Positions 26,239 through 35,662 of a DNA stretch of 64,000 nt are shown here, piece by piece. The stretch is taken from positions 1-64,000 of the forward strand of contig NZ_JAUTDR010000020.1 in assembly GCF_030649675.1 (NCBI RefSeq), written 5' to 3'. The notes below the pieces were generated by a model that saw only the letters and a program-made list of their open reading frames with translations, was not told where the DNA came from and did no database searches. Source of the DNA: Haliea sp. E1-2-M8. Lineage in GTDB: Bacteria; Pseudomonadota; Gammaproteobacteria; Pseudomonadales; Halieaceae. A program made the translations under genes and the position numbers. Positions within the stretch are counted from its first letter, which is position 1. Each line of letters begins with the position of its first letter.

Positions 26239-29200
26239 AGCGCAGCCGCCAGCGCCTGCCCCATGCACGGGTGGACACCGGGCAGCCGCTGACCTTCCAG
26301 TTCGACGGCGAGACCTTCCGCGGTTACGCCGGGGACACCCTGGCCTCGGCGCTGCTGGCCAACGGAGTCAGCATCGTCGGGCGCAGTTTCAAGCTGCACC
26401 GGCCCCGGGGCGTATTCGCCGCCGGCCGGGAAGACGCCAACGCACTGGTGCAGCTGGAGAGCGGCACCTGGTCCGAGCCGAATGCGCGGGCCGCCCTGGT
26501 GCCGTTGTATCAGGGCCTTGTTGCGAAGGGCCAAAATGCCTGGCCGTCGCCGGACTGGGATTTGCTCGCGGCACTCGGCCTGCTGAAAAAAGTGCTGCCC
26601 GCCGGGTTCTACTACAAGACCTTCATCTGGCCCAACTGGAAAAACTGGGAAGGCCTGGTGCGGCGCCTGGCGGGGCTGGGACGGGCGCCCTCGGCGCCGG
26701 ATCCGCAGTACTATCTCAAGCAGACCGTGCACGCCGAGGTAGTGGTCGTGGGCGCCGGCCGCGCGGGGCTGGAGGCGGCCCTGGCGACGGCGCAGGATCC
26801 CGCCTGCAGGGTGCTGCTGCTGGATGAGCAGGAGGAGCCCGGCGGCGCCCTGCTGGCGAGCCCGGATCCGGCGGACCGGACGTGGCTGGCGAGCATGCTG
26901 GAGCGTATCGCGCAGTGCCCGAATATCACCCTGATGCCCCGCAGCTCGGTCAACGGCTACCATGATCACAACGTGCTGGCCGCCCTACAGCGGGTGGGGA
27001 GCCACCTCGGCCCGCAGGCAGACAGTGCAGCGCCGCGGGAGATCTTCTGGCGAATTTGCGCCGGGCGGGTGGTGCTGGCCACCGGCGCCCTGGAGCGGCC
27101 GCTGGTGTTTCCCCATAATGACCGGCCCGGCATCATGCTTGCCGGCGCGGTGCGGGAGTATACCCATCGCTACGGCCTGACTCTGGGCGAGCGCATCGTC
27201 TTCTTTGCCAACAACGATTCCGCCTGGCACACCGCGCTGGAGATGGTGGCGCACGGTGTACCGGTAACGGCCATCATTGATGTGCGGCTCGGGGTGGCGC
27301 CGGAACTGCTGCGGCGGGCCACGGCGGCCGGGATCGAGGACCGGCTGGGCTATAGCGTGGTGCACACCCGCGGCCGGGGAGCGCTCCGCCAGGTGTTGAT
27401 ACAGCGCCTGACCGAGGACGGGGGCGGCCTGCAGGGGCCGCGGGAAACCCTGGACTGCGACCTGCTGGCGATGTCCGGCGGCTGGACGCCTACGCTGCAC
27501 CTGTACTCCCAGTCCGGCGGCAAGCTCGCATGGCGGGAAGAGGACACCTGCTTGGTGCCCGGAACCGCGAACCAGGCGGTGACCGCGGTCGGGCGCGCCA
27601 ATGGCGACTTCCCTCAACCCCTGCACACACAGGCCCACTGGCTCACGCCCGGGGTGTCTTCCGACTGCCAGTGGGTGGACTTCCAGTACGACGTCACCGC
27701 CGCGGACATCCAGCTGGCGGCTCGGGAAAATTATGTTTCGGTGGAGCACGTCAAGCGTTACACCACCAACGGCATGTCCGTCGACCAGGGCAAGACCAGT
27801 AACGTCAACGGTCTCGGTATCCTGGCGCTGGCCACCAACCGCAGCATTCCCGAGGTCGGCACCACCCGCTTCCGGCCGCCGTACCATCCCGTGACCATTG
27901 GTGCCTGGGCCGGTGTCGAGCTGGGCGCGCTGTATCAGCCGTTTCAGCGCCTGCCCGCGCACACCTGCCACGCCGCACTGGGCGCCCAGTTTGTGGACAT
28001 GGGCGGCTGGCAGCGCCCCGAATGCTACCCGCGAGCGGGGGAGAGCGAACAACAGGCCATTGCCCGCGAAGTGCTGGCAGTGCGCGGCGCTGTCGGCCTG
28101 CTCGACTATTCCCCGCTGGGCAAGCTTGAGGTTCACGGCCCGGACGCCCGCGAGCTCCTGAACCGCATGTACGTCAACAATCTCGCAACCCTGCCGGTGG
28201 GTGCGGCCCGTTACGGCCTGATGCTCAACGAGCAGGGTATTGTGGTGGACGACGGCGTGGTGGTCTGCCTGGCGGAGGACCACTTCCTGCTGCATACCAC
28301 CAGCGGCGGCGCCGCCTCCGTGCACCGCGCCCTGGAGGAGTGGCTGCAATGCGAGTGGGTGGCGCTGCGGGTGCTGGTGACCAATGTCACCACGCAGTGG
28401 GCCACGTTCATGCTCAGTGGCCCCCGGGCCCGCGCAGTGCTGGCGCAGCTGTCCGGTGATATCGACCTGGGCGGTGACGCCTTTGCCCACATGCAGTTCC
28501 GCAGCGGCAGCCTTTGCGGCGTGCCGGTACGCATCCTGCGCGCCAGCTTCACCGGCGAAGTGTCCTTCGAGATCAGCGTCCCCGCGGCTTGCGGCGAGTC
28601 CCTGTGGGAGGCATTGATGACAGCGGGCGCGTCGCACGGTGTCACCCCATTCGGCATTGAATCCCTGATGGTGCTGCGCACCGAGAAAGGCTTCCTGCAC
28701 GTCGGCTCCGACACCGACGGCAACACCATGCCCCAGGACCTGGGCTGGGGTGGAGCCATTGCCAAACAGTCTGTCGATTTTATTGGTCGCCGCTCCCTGA
28801 CGCTGGAGGTGGGGCAGGATCCGGAGCGCCTGCAATTCACGGGAATTGCCCTGCTGGAGGAGTCCGCAACCACAGTCAGCGGCGCTCATGTTCTTTCCGG
28901 GGATGGCAAGAGCAGCGCCGGTTATGTCACCTCGGCCTGCTTCAGCCCGACCCTGGGCCGCGCCGTGGCGCTGGGTATTGTCGCCGGCGCCCGGGCGCGG
29001 GTCGGTGAGATCGTATCGGTGTACTACGAGGGCAAGATCCAGCCGGCGCGGCTGGTGGCGCCCTGCCAGGTCGATCCGGCGGGCACGCGTCTGCAGGCCG
29101 ATGCCACCACACCGCAGCCGGTCGCACCTCAGCCGGCCGCACCTCAGCCGGCCGCACCTCAGCCGGCTGCATCCCTACATGTGCCGCAAATTCTTGCCGT

Positions 29201-29744
29201 GTGTAGCCCCATGGCTGGCACCAACAGTATCACCAGGAAAGAATTCCGGCTGCGGCATGAAACGGCCTGCGAGCTGATTCGCCTACAGGTGTTCCATCGC
29301 GACCGGGCGTTGCTCCCCGCACTGACCGCAGCGCTGGGTTTCGAGCTGCCCGCTCCCGGCGAAGCACGACGTCAGGGCAGCTGGCGCTGGTTATGGTCGG
29401 CACCCGGTGACTGGCTGCTGGCGGTGCCAGCGGGGGAGGGCAGCGCTGCACTGAAGACCTTGCGCGATGCAACTGCGGGAATGTGGGCCGTGGCAACGCC
29501 CATCACTGACAGCCAGGTAATGCTGGTCCTTGACGGCGCGCGAGTGCGCGACGTGCTCGCCCGCGGCTGCGCCCTGGATCTGCACCCGGCGCATTTTGGC
29601 GGCGACCGCTGCGCGGTCACGCGCTTTGCGGGAGTGTCCGTACTGCTGGCCCCCAGCGGCGGCGACGGCTTTCTGCTGCTCGCCTGCCGTTCGCTGGCGG
29701 TGTGGCTGCGGGACTGGTGTGAGGCTGTGAGCCGGGATTGCTGA
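26235..29744 (+). CDS. soxA: Sarcosine oxidase alpha subunit fused to gamma subunit (SoxA-SoxG)
   Basis: At 1169 residues this is well above the roughly 1000 of normal SoxA. Residues 1-100 hold the ferredoxin-like domain with FRGYAGDTLASALLANGVS. An NAD-binding VVVGAGRAGLEAAL motif lies near residue 171. The folate-binding GcvT-like domain spans about 590-950, with GLLDYSPLGKLEVHG near 623. After a proline/alanine linker (about 960-983), the last 180 or so residues resemble the separate SoxG subunit: VCSPMAGTNSITRKEFRLRH, then WLWSAPGDWLL, then a C-terminal region with RFAGVSVLL. No separate soxG is present downstream. The complex converts sarcosine, oxygen and THF to glycine, peroxide and methylene-THF. 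Confidence 0.93.
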   Translation: MKRSRQRLPHARVDTGQPLTFQFDGETFRGYAGDTLASALLANGVSIVGRSFKLHRPRGVFAAGREDANALVQLESGTWSEPNARAALVPLYQGLVAKGQNAWPSPDWDLLAALGLLKKVLPAGFYYKTFIWPNWKNWEGLVRRLAGLGRAPSAPDPQYYLKQTVHAEVVVVGAGRAGLEAALATAQDPACRVLLLDEQEEPGGALLASPDPADRTWLASMLERIAQCPNITLMPRSSVNGYHDHNVLAALQRVGSHLGPQADSAAPREIFWRICAGRVVLATGALERPLVFPHNDRPGIMLAGAVREYTHRYGLTLGERIVFFANNDSAWHTALEMVAHGVPVTAIIDVRLGVAPELLRRATAAGIEDRLGYSVVHTRGRGALRQVLIQRLTEDGGGLQGPRETLDCDLLAMSGGWTPTLHLYSQSGGKLAWREEDTCLVPGTANQAVTAVGRANGDFPQPLHTQAHWLTPGVSSDCQWVDFQYDVTAADIQLAARENYVSVEHVKRYTTNGMSVDQGKTSNVNGLGILALATNRSIPEVGTTRFRPPYHPVTIGAWAGVELGALYQPFQRLPAHTCHAALGAQFVDMGGWQRPECYPRAGESEQQAIAREVLAVRGAVGLLDYSPLGKLEVHGPDARELLNRMYVNNLATLPVGAARYGLMLNEQGIVVDDGVVVCLAEDHFLLHTTSGGAASVHRALEEWLQCEWVALRVLVTNVTTQWATFMLSGPRARAVLAQLSGDIDLGGDAFAHMQFRSGSLCGVPVRILRASFTGEVSFEISVPAACGESLWEALMTAGASHGVTPFGIESLMVLRTEKGFLHVGSDTDGNTMPQDLGWGGAIAKQSVDFIGRRSLTLEVGQDPERLQFTGIALLEESATTVSGAHVLSGDGKSSAGYVTSACFSPTLGRAVALGIVAGARARVGEIVSVYYEGKIQPARLVAPCQVDPAGTRLQADATTPQPVAPQPAAPQPAAPQPAASLHVPQILAVCSPMAGTNSITRKEFRLRHETACELIRLQVFHRDRALLPALTAALGFELPAPGEARRQGSWRWLWSAPGDWLLAVPAGEGSAALKTLRDATAGMWAVATPITDSQVMLVLDGARVRDVLARGCALDLHPAHFGGDRCAVTRFAGVSVLLAPSGGDGFLLLACRSLAVWLRDWCEAVSRDC
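29115..29174 (+). repeat. Four 15-bp tandem repeats in the SoxA-SoxG linker
   Basis: The unit CAGCCGGCCGCACCT occurs four times in direct tandem, with one variant base in unit 1 and a few in unit 4. It encodes a QPAAP pentapeptide linker exactly between the SoxA and SoxG portions. Slippage could vary the copy number without breaking the frame. Confidence 0.9.
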
Positions 29745-29751
29745 GATCAGA

Positions 29752-31341
29752 TTACTCCACTGGACGTAGATCCAGGTCGTGGAAGTCATACGAGAAGTCA
29801 GTGGCCGGTGACACCGCCTGCATGCGGATGCGCTCGATGCCGCCCTGTGGGTCCAGGGTAAAGGAAACATAGGCGTCCGCCAGCAACTGGCGGTTGGTCC
29901 AGCGCGCGACAAAAGTATCGTACTGAAAGTGCTCCAGCGGACCACTCAGCGGCGCGTTGCGGGAGGAGTCGAACCAGAGTGTATTGTCATCTTTCAGCGT
30001 GATGGTGATCTCGCCATACCAGGGGTCACGATAGCGACCCGCGTAGCGGTCCAGGGGCAAGCTGGGTTTACTGTCTGCCGCCCGCGCTGCCGCTGCCGTG
30101 GCTACGGTATCTTCACTGTCAGCCGCGCGCTGCGACATCAGGCCAGCGACAATTTCGATCCAGTCGGCTTCGGGGCTGGTATCGGCGCCGGCAATCGATG
30201 CCGCCAGAATATGATTGACGATCGCCCGGGGGGCGGGCGACATCAGGTTGTTGGAGGCGAAGACAGCCAGCTCCCGCTCCGGCAGCAGGGCGATAAAGGT
30301 GGTCATTCCCCACAGGCCGCCGCCGTGCGACAGCACCAGCTCACCGTCAAAAGTGGACACATTCCAGCCCAGCGCATAGGCACTGAGGTGCGCGCCCGCG
30401 TGCTCGACCAGGTATCCCGGCGGCGACATCAGTGTTACCGGGCGCACCAGTTCGGCAAAGTGCTCCGGCTCCAGCAGGACCGTGCCATCGGGCAGAGCGC
30501 CACCTGCCAGCAGCATTTGCATCCACTTCGCCATGTCCGCCGCACTGCAGGTAATACCACCGGCCGCGGCGATCACCGCGGTCGTGCCGGCGCGAGTGAC
30601 CTGCAGCTCCCCTTCCAACAACAGGTGCGGCGTGGCATGCGCCGCCTTGGGAGCTGCCCTTTCCAGGGTTGCCGCACAACTGTCCATGTTCAGTGGCTGT
30701 AGCAGCCGGCGCTCCAGAAACTCCTCGAAAGGTAGCCCCGCCACCCGCGCCACCACCTCGCCGGCGACGATATACAGCAGATTGTCATAATCGTAGCGGG
30801 AGCGAAAACTGCTGCTGGGCTGTAGATGCCTGAGGGCGTAGATAATCTCGTCGCGCGTGGCGTTGCCCTCGGGGAACATGAGCAGATCACCGGCACCCAG
30901 AGGCAGGCCGCTGCGGTGGGTGAGAAGATCACGCACAGTGAACTCCCGGGTCACCCAGGGATCATGCATGCGGAATTCCGGCAGGTAGTCGATGACCGGG
31001 GTGTCCCAGCCCACCTTGCCCTCCTGCACGAGCAAAGCCAGGCTGGCGGCGGTGAAGGCTTTGGACACCGAGCCGATCTGGAACAGCGTCTCCGCCGTCA
31101 CCGGCAGCTCGCTGTGCATGTCGCGGATGCCATAGCCAGCTGCGTGATGGACATTGCCGGCGTGGACTACCGCTACTGTCATGCCCGGCACCGCAAAAGT
31201 CTCCAGGGTGCGCGCGACAGCGGCATCGATGGCTTCCACCGAGGGTGGGCTGGCCGCGGCGGCGTACAAGCTCATCTGCAACAGGCCGACGGCAAGTGGG
31301 GCGCGCCATGCCCGCGATTTTAACCGTGACGTCATCCCCAT
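29752..31341 (-). CDS. Secreted serine hydrolase, beta-lactamase/D-aminopeptidase fold
   Basis: The 529-residue product has a signal peptide (about residues 10-30) and a class C-like hydrolase domain. It shows SVSK at about residues 93-96, YDN (in RYDYDNLLY) as the second motif, and HGGGLWG near residue 341. A C-terminal lipocalin-like beta domain follows. Family members include D-aminopeptidases, DD-peptidases and esterases. GGAGG lies 7 bases before the ATG at 31341, making a 10-base overlap with the epimerase gene, so the two are translationally coupled. That supports action on D-amino-acid-containing peptides, but the substrate is inferred from context. Confidence 0.87.
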   Translation of the reverse strand: MGMTSRLKSRAWRAPLAVGLLQMSLYAAAASPPSVEAIDAAVARTLETFAVPGMTVAVVHAGNVHHAAGYGIRDMHSELPVTAETLFQIGSVSKAFTAASLALLVQEGKVGWDTPVIDYLPEFRMHDPWVTREFTVRDLLTHRSGLPLGAGDLLMFPEGNATRDEIIYALRHLQPSSSFRSRYDYDNLLYIVAGEVVARVAGLPFEEFLERRLLQPLNMDSCAATLERAAPKAAHATPHLLLEGELQVTRAGTTAVIAAAGGITCSAADMAKWMQMLLAGGALPDGTVLLEPEHFAELVRPVTLMSPPGYLVEHAGAHLSAYALGWNVSTFDGELVLSHGGGLWGMTTFIALLPERELAVFASNNLMSPAPRAIVNHILAASIAGADTSPEADWIEIVAGLMSQRAADSEDTVATAAAARAADSKPSLPLDRYAGRYRDPWYGEITITLKDDNTLWFDSSRNAPLSGPLEHFQYDTFVARWTNRQLLADAYVSFTLDPQGGIERIRMQAVSPATDFSYDFHDLDLRPVE

Positions 31342-32297
31342 AATTCAACCTCCGGTGGCATGACCACGCCACCCTCGTAGTTCATGGCATTATCGCGGTC
31401 CCGGGTCAGGAACAGGGCGCCGTCGAGATCGACAAAACGACACAGCTGCGCCACCACGAACCCTGGCGCCATCGCCAGCGACGTACCCACCATATTGCCG
31501 ACCATCAACCCGATGCCCCGTTGCCGGGCCAGGTCCGCCAGGCGCAGGGCCTCGGTCAGACCGCCGGTCTTGTCCAGCTTGATGTTGATCATCTGATAGC
31601 GGCGTGCAGCCTGGTCGAACTCAGTGGTGTCGAGGCAGGACTCGTCGGCGCACAGGGGCAGCGGAGGGTTGTAACCCTCGAGCTCGGCATCGGCTCCGCG
31701 CGGCAGGGGCTGCTCAATCATGGCAATGCCGAGGTCGCGGAACTGCGGCGCAAGTTTCTTCAGTTGTGCAAAGGTCCAGCCCGCGTTGACGTCTACCACA
31801 ATCTCCGCATCGGGCCGCGCCTCGCGGACCGCCGATATACGCTGCAGCGGCTCCTCCGCGCTCAACTTGACTTTGATCCGGTCGGTGTCCAGCGCGCGGG
31901 CGGCTGCAGCCATTTGCTCGGGGCTGGCGATACCGACCGTATTGACGGTCGTCACCGGCTGGACCGTCATATGCAGCAGCGACCAGACCCGCCGGCCCGC
32001 CTGCTTGGATTCCAGGTCCCAGAGCGCACAATCCAGCGCATTGCGGGCACCGCCTGCAGGCAGCAGACGTAACAGGTCTTCCCGCGTGACGCCCTGCAGC
32101 ACTGCGTCGCGCACAGCTTCGATTTGCGCCACAATCCCTGCACCGGTTTCCTGCAGATAGTAGACGCCAGCCCCCTCACCGTGCCCGACGTGGTCGCCGT
32201 CACGGATCGTGACGTAGACCAGTTCGACCTCGGTGAAGGTGTACCCGGTAATCTGAAAAGGTTGCTTCAGGGGCCAGGGTTCAACAGATATTTGCAT
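31332..32297 (-). CDS. Enolase-superfamily epimerase (dipeptide epimerase / DgcA-like), locus 1
   Basis: The 321-residue protein has the muconate-lactonising/dipeptide-epimerase signature. The catalytic KVK lies in RIKVKLSAEEP (about residues 144-154). Metal ligands are in VVDVNAGW, IEQPLPRG and CADESC, and a second catalytic Lys is in INIKLDKTGGL (about 246-256). Known members epimerise L-Ala-D/L-Glu. DgcA members racemise N-acetyl-D-glutamate in a D-glutamate catabolic pathway described in marine bacteria. A close paralogue sits at 54366-55343 beside an intact DUF1611 gene, favouring a D-glutamate role. The ATG at 32297 is preferred over the GTG at 32306. Confidence 0.88.
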   Translation of the reverse strand: MQISVEPWPLKQPFQITGYTFTEVELVYVTIRDGDHVGHGEGAGVYYLQETGAGIVAQIEAVRDAVLQGVTREDLLRLLPAGGARNALDCALWDLESKQAGRRVWSLLHMTVQPVTTVNTVGIASPEQMAAAARALDTDRIKVKLSAEEPLQRISAVREARPDAEIVVDVNAGWTFAQLKKLAPQFRDLGIAMIEQPLPRGADAELEGYNPPLPLCADESCLDTTEFDQAARRYQMINIKLDKTGGLTEALRLADLARQRGIGLMVGNMVGTSLAMAPGFVVAQLCRFVDLDGALFLTRDRDNAMNYEGGVVMPPEVELWG

Positions 32298-32368
32298 CTC
32301 GCGCACGCGGCTCTCCTACCGGCAACGGGAATTCTGGTAACGGCACGGGCTCATCCCGGCAGCCACCC

Positions 32369-34285
32369 TCAGAAGTAGTTGAAGCCAAGTATGTTCCAGT
32401 AGTAATAGAACCAGACCATGAACAGCGCCGCGCCGGCAATCACGGTAAGGCGCAACCGGGCAAATACACCTCCGAGCAGCCCGCCCCGCCAGGCGCGGGT
32501 GGTGGTATACAGCAGCCATACCGTGCACAGGGTGGTTAGTATCGGCAGCCAGAGCCACAGTTTGAAGATCAGCGGAATGCCGTCGAACAACTGTTCCATC
32601 AAGGTGGAAATCAACACCACGCCAGTCACCAGGGTCAACAACTGGATTCCGCTGGTCAACACCGCAACCCGCAACACGGCGCGATCGGAACTACCCCAGT
32701 TGCGTATCTCTCTACGCTGATAGAAACGTCGCGCCAGGACCGCAATGAACACCAGGACCGACAGCCCCAACAGGGTGAAGTTGAACCCCGGTGTGGCGAA
32801 AGCGGGCAGTTTGCGTGTGGACATGAAGGGCAAACCATCGAGCACGAAGCCGGTAATCTCTCCGCTGGCATCCTCCTGGAAGGCCACCAGTCGCGGTGCC
32901 ATGCCACCCAGCAGGGACACCCCCGGATGCTTCTCGCGGAACAGGTTGTGCTCCACCTCCACATACTGCTTGGCGCCATCGCCAATGACGAGGACCAGGG
33001 TATTGTCCGGGCCCGGCGCCACGGTGATGCCACCACCCATGCCCAACAAGGCCTTTTCCAGCTTGGTGAAGCTGCTACGCCAGAAGCCATAGGTACCGGC
33101 GTAGCGCCCGGCACGCTCAGCGAAATCCTCTGGCACCACTGGGGGTAGCTCCTGCAGCGGATAGAAACGGTCGTAAAGTGAAGGTAGCAGTGCCGTGCGT
33201 ACCGCGCCGCCACCACTGGCCCCGAAAGAGGCAAAGACTGACAGCTCTTTGTCGCGGTCTATCCCGAGGATAGAGTGGAACCACTGGGTGTCACCGCCGT
33301 GACCCATGACCCGGTGGCCGTTGATTTCCGTCGCGTAAAATCCCAGCCCCATGCCCAGTAAACGCGAGTCATGAGAAAATTCGTCGCCAAGCATTTTCTC
33401 CACTGTGGCAGCCTTGAGGATACGCGCGCCGTCCAGCTCACCGCCATTGCGGATGGCCTCGGCAAACCGGATCATGTCGGTGGCGGTTGCCGATGCTCCG
33501 CCCGCGGGGCCGAAGTTGGCCACGAGTTCAAAGGGGCGAGCGACGTAACCACCGGCGTCGAGTTCGTAGCTGACCGCCATATTGGCTGCCAGCCTGGAGG
33601 GAAGCGGTTCTTCAAACGAAGAGTTTTGCATCTGCAGCGGATCGAAGATGTTGCGCTGCACATATTCGTTGAAGGAAAGCCCCGACACATTGGCGACGAT
33701 CAAGCCCGCGAGTGATGTCGCGTAATTGGAATATGCGGTCTGCGCGCCGGGCGGGTTGACCCTGGCCGGCTGATACTTTTCCATGGATTCCGCCAGCGGC
33801 AGTAATTTTTCCGGATTTTCGACAATCAGATAACCCAGCACGCCATCTTCAAAGCCGGCGGTGTGGGTGAGTATGTGGCGCAGGGTTACGGGCTCGGGAT
33901 AGGTATCGTGGATGCTGAAGCCACTGAGGTATTCGTTGACGTCGGTATCGAGATCCAGCCGGCCCTGTTCTACCAGTTGCATGACCGCTACCCAGGTAAA
34001 CAGCTTGGATACGGAGCCAGGCCGGAACAGCGTCTTCTCTGGCTGCACTTCCACACGGCGCTCCAGATCCTGGTGGCCATAGCCGCGCGACACTATCAGC
34101 TCGCCACGAAGGGCGATGGCAACCGTCCCGGAAGGGCTGCCATTGGCTCTCATCAGCGGAATCACCAGGCCATCCACAAAAGCTTCCAACTCGGCCGGAT
34201 CCAGACGGCCCTCGTCGGCATGAGCCGCCTGAGTGGTAACCAGGGCCAGTGATAGTGTGGCCAGACATTTGAATATTATGTGCAT
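32369..34285 (-). CDS. Serine hydrolase with C-terminal four-helix membrane domain
   Basis: The 638-residue protein has a signal peptide (about residues 1-23, ending THA-like QAAHADE) and a beta-lactamase-fold domain with SVSK at about residues 75-78, YSN in TAYSNYATS (about 183), and GHGGDTQW near residue 330. Its last 120 residues form four hydrophobic helices, starting LLGLSVLVFIAVLARR and ending VWFYYYWNILGFNYF. The catalytic domain therefore faces the periplasm, tethered to the inner membrane. It lies 71 bases upstream of the epimerase and is divergent from an AraC regulator. A vestige of a closely related gene remains at about 43500-43712. Confidence 0.88.
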   Translation of the reverse strand: MHIIFKCLATLSLALVTTQAAHADEGRLDPAELEAFVDGLVIPLMRANGSPSGTVAIALRGELIVSRGYGHQDLERRVEVQPEKTLFRPGSVSKLFTWVAVMQLVEQGRLDLDTDVNEYLSGFSIHDTYPEPVTLRHILTHTAGFEDGVLGYLIVENPEKLLPLAESMEKYQPARVNPPGAQTAYSNYATSLAGLIVANVSGLSFNEYVQRNIFDPLQMQNSSFEEPLPSRLAANMAVSYELDAGGYVARPFELVANFGPAGGASATATDMIRFAEAIRNGGELDGARILKAATVEKMLGDEFSHDSRLLGMGLGFYATEINGHRVMGHGGDTQWFHSILGIDRDKELSVFASFGASGGGAVRTALLPSLYDRFYPLQELPPVVPEDFAERAGRYAGTYGFWRSSFTKLEKALLGMGGGITVAPGPDNTLVLVIGDGAKQYVEVEHNLFREKHPGVSLLGGMAPRLVAFQEDASGEITGFVLDGLPFMSTRKLPAFATPGFNFTLLGLSVLVFIAVLARRFYQRREIRNWGSSDRAVLRVAVLTSGIQLLTLVTGVVLISTLMEQLFDGIPLIFKLWLWLPILTTLCTVWLLYTTTRAWRGGLLGGVFARLRLTVIAGAALFMVWFYYYWNILGFNYF

Positions 34286-34453
34286 TGGTTTCAGCTCCCC
34301 CGGGGCAGAATGCCCTTCTGCGAACGATACTAGCGGCCTATCCCGGGGAGCGGCTAGGCCAAAACGTCGCAATTATGTGCAGATTCGGCGGCGGAGCTTG
34401 TTTATACTCTCCGCATCACCGCGCCGCGCCACCAAACATCCGGGACCCTCACT

Positions 34454-35500
34454 ATGCATTATGGAGACGAGTACGGCATTGTCTGTGACCGCCCGCTCGA
34501 CCTCGACAGACTGACTCCTGCCGCCCTGGGCAGGCTGTTTCGCAATGCCCACAGGTTGACCGGCTTCGACTCGGCAGGGGACCGAAGCTTCATCGAGGAT
34601 GAAGCGCTGGACTGTTTCGAAGGCCAGCCCCTGTGCTACCGCGTCGACGATAGCAGCATGATTGAGATCAACAACTCCACGATCAATCGGCCGATGGTTA
34701 TCCGCAACCAGATGGCGGACCTGGTCAGCTTTCAGTTCGTGTCCATGGTGCGCAGATCGGAATTCCTCGGCAAGCGGCGCCACGTGCACGACCTGGGGCC
34801 AGCACTCATTGTCACCGCAATTCCGCAGAAGGAAGTCACCTACCGGGTACCGGAAACCGAAGTACCGATTCGTCACGTCGCAATATATACCACGCTTTCC
34901 AGCATACTGGAGCGCATGGGCGAGTCCCGGGAGGTCTACCCGGACTGGCTGGCGGAGTTGCTGGCGGGATCAGAGCGGAAGACCCAGCAGCGAGTCTTCT
35001 TCCTGGAGGACATTTACCGCGAACCCATCTGGTCCTGTTTTCACCTGCCGGTTTCCGGTTCCCTGCTCGGCCCCTGGATGGCAGCCAAGTTCGGTGAGCT
35101 ACTGTGCATAGGTCTGCAGATCCTGAAGAACAGCCACGCTTCGGTGGATAGGGGGCCGCTGGACTTCGATCTTCCCTGGGCGGAAAAAATCCGCAAGGCG
35201 CGCAGCATCCTCAGCCTCGAGTACGCCTGCCCGCCGTCACTGCCCCAGCTGGCGCGCATGCTCGGGATTTCCGAGACCCAGCTCAAAACCGGTTTCAAAT
35301 CCATGAACGGCACCACCATCATGCAGTACTGCATCAACAAGCGTGTAGAGGCGGCGCGCTTGTTGCTGAAGGACAACCGACATTCCATTTCCGAGATTGG
35401 CGATATTGTCGGATACGAGGATCACTCCGCTTTTTCCCGGGCCTTTCGTCGCCTGAATGACTGTAGCCCGCAAGAGTGGCGCCGCACATGGAGTCGCTGA
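34454..35500 (+). CDS. AraC family transcriptional regulator
   Basis: The 348-residue protein ends in a double helix-turn-helix AraC domain: LPQLARMLGISETQLKTGFK at about residues 262-281, then ISEIGDIVGYEDHSAFSRAF at about 315-334. The N-terminal 240 residues form a poorly conserved sensor region. It is divergent from the membrane-bound serine hydrolase and heads the plus-strand part of locus 1, so it is the likely local regulator. A GGCCTA/TAGGCC inverted repeat (34335-34340 and 34355-34360) lies in the shared intergenic region, and TATACT at 34403 may be a -10 element. Confidence 0.9.
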   Translation: MHYGDEYGIVCDRPLDLDRLTPAALGRLFRNAHRLTGFDSAGDRSFIEDEALDCFEGQPLCYRVDDSSMIEINNSTINRPMVIRNQMADLVSFQFVSMVRRSEFLGKRRHVHDLGPALIVTAIPQKEVTYRVPETEVPIRHVAIYTTLSSILERMGESREVYPDWLAELLAGSERKTQQRVFFLEDIYREPIWSCFHLPVSGSLLGPWMAAKFGELLCIGLQILKNSHASVDRGPLDFDLPWAEKIRKARSILSLEYACPPSLPQLARMLGISETQLKTGFKSMNGTTIMQYCINKRVEAARLLLKDNRHSISEIGDIVGYEDHSAFSRAFRRLNDCSPQEWRRTWSR

Positions 35501-35662
35501 CAGCATAAGGTCGGACTGGCAGCGGTAACCGGATCTGCACAGTAATCTGCCGAATCTGACTACAGGCTGCCGCGCCGGCCGGCGTAACATCGAGTCCAAA
35601 CCATCATTCGGCAAACAGGCTTGCCTGGGACCGCCGCACTTATGCACTGGGGAAAAGTTGCC

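Noticed and set aside
29115-29174. Tandem repeats as a possible CRISPR or iteron array
   Set aside because: The units are contiguous without spacers and lie in frame inside a coding linker.
34335-34360. GGCCTA/TAGGCC inverted repeat as a firm AraC operator
   Set aside because: AraC proteins usually bind direct repeats and the arms are only six bases. I kept it as a remark, not a feature.
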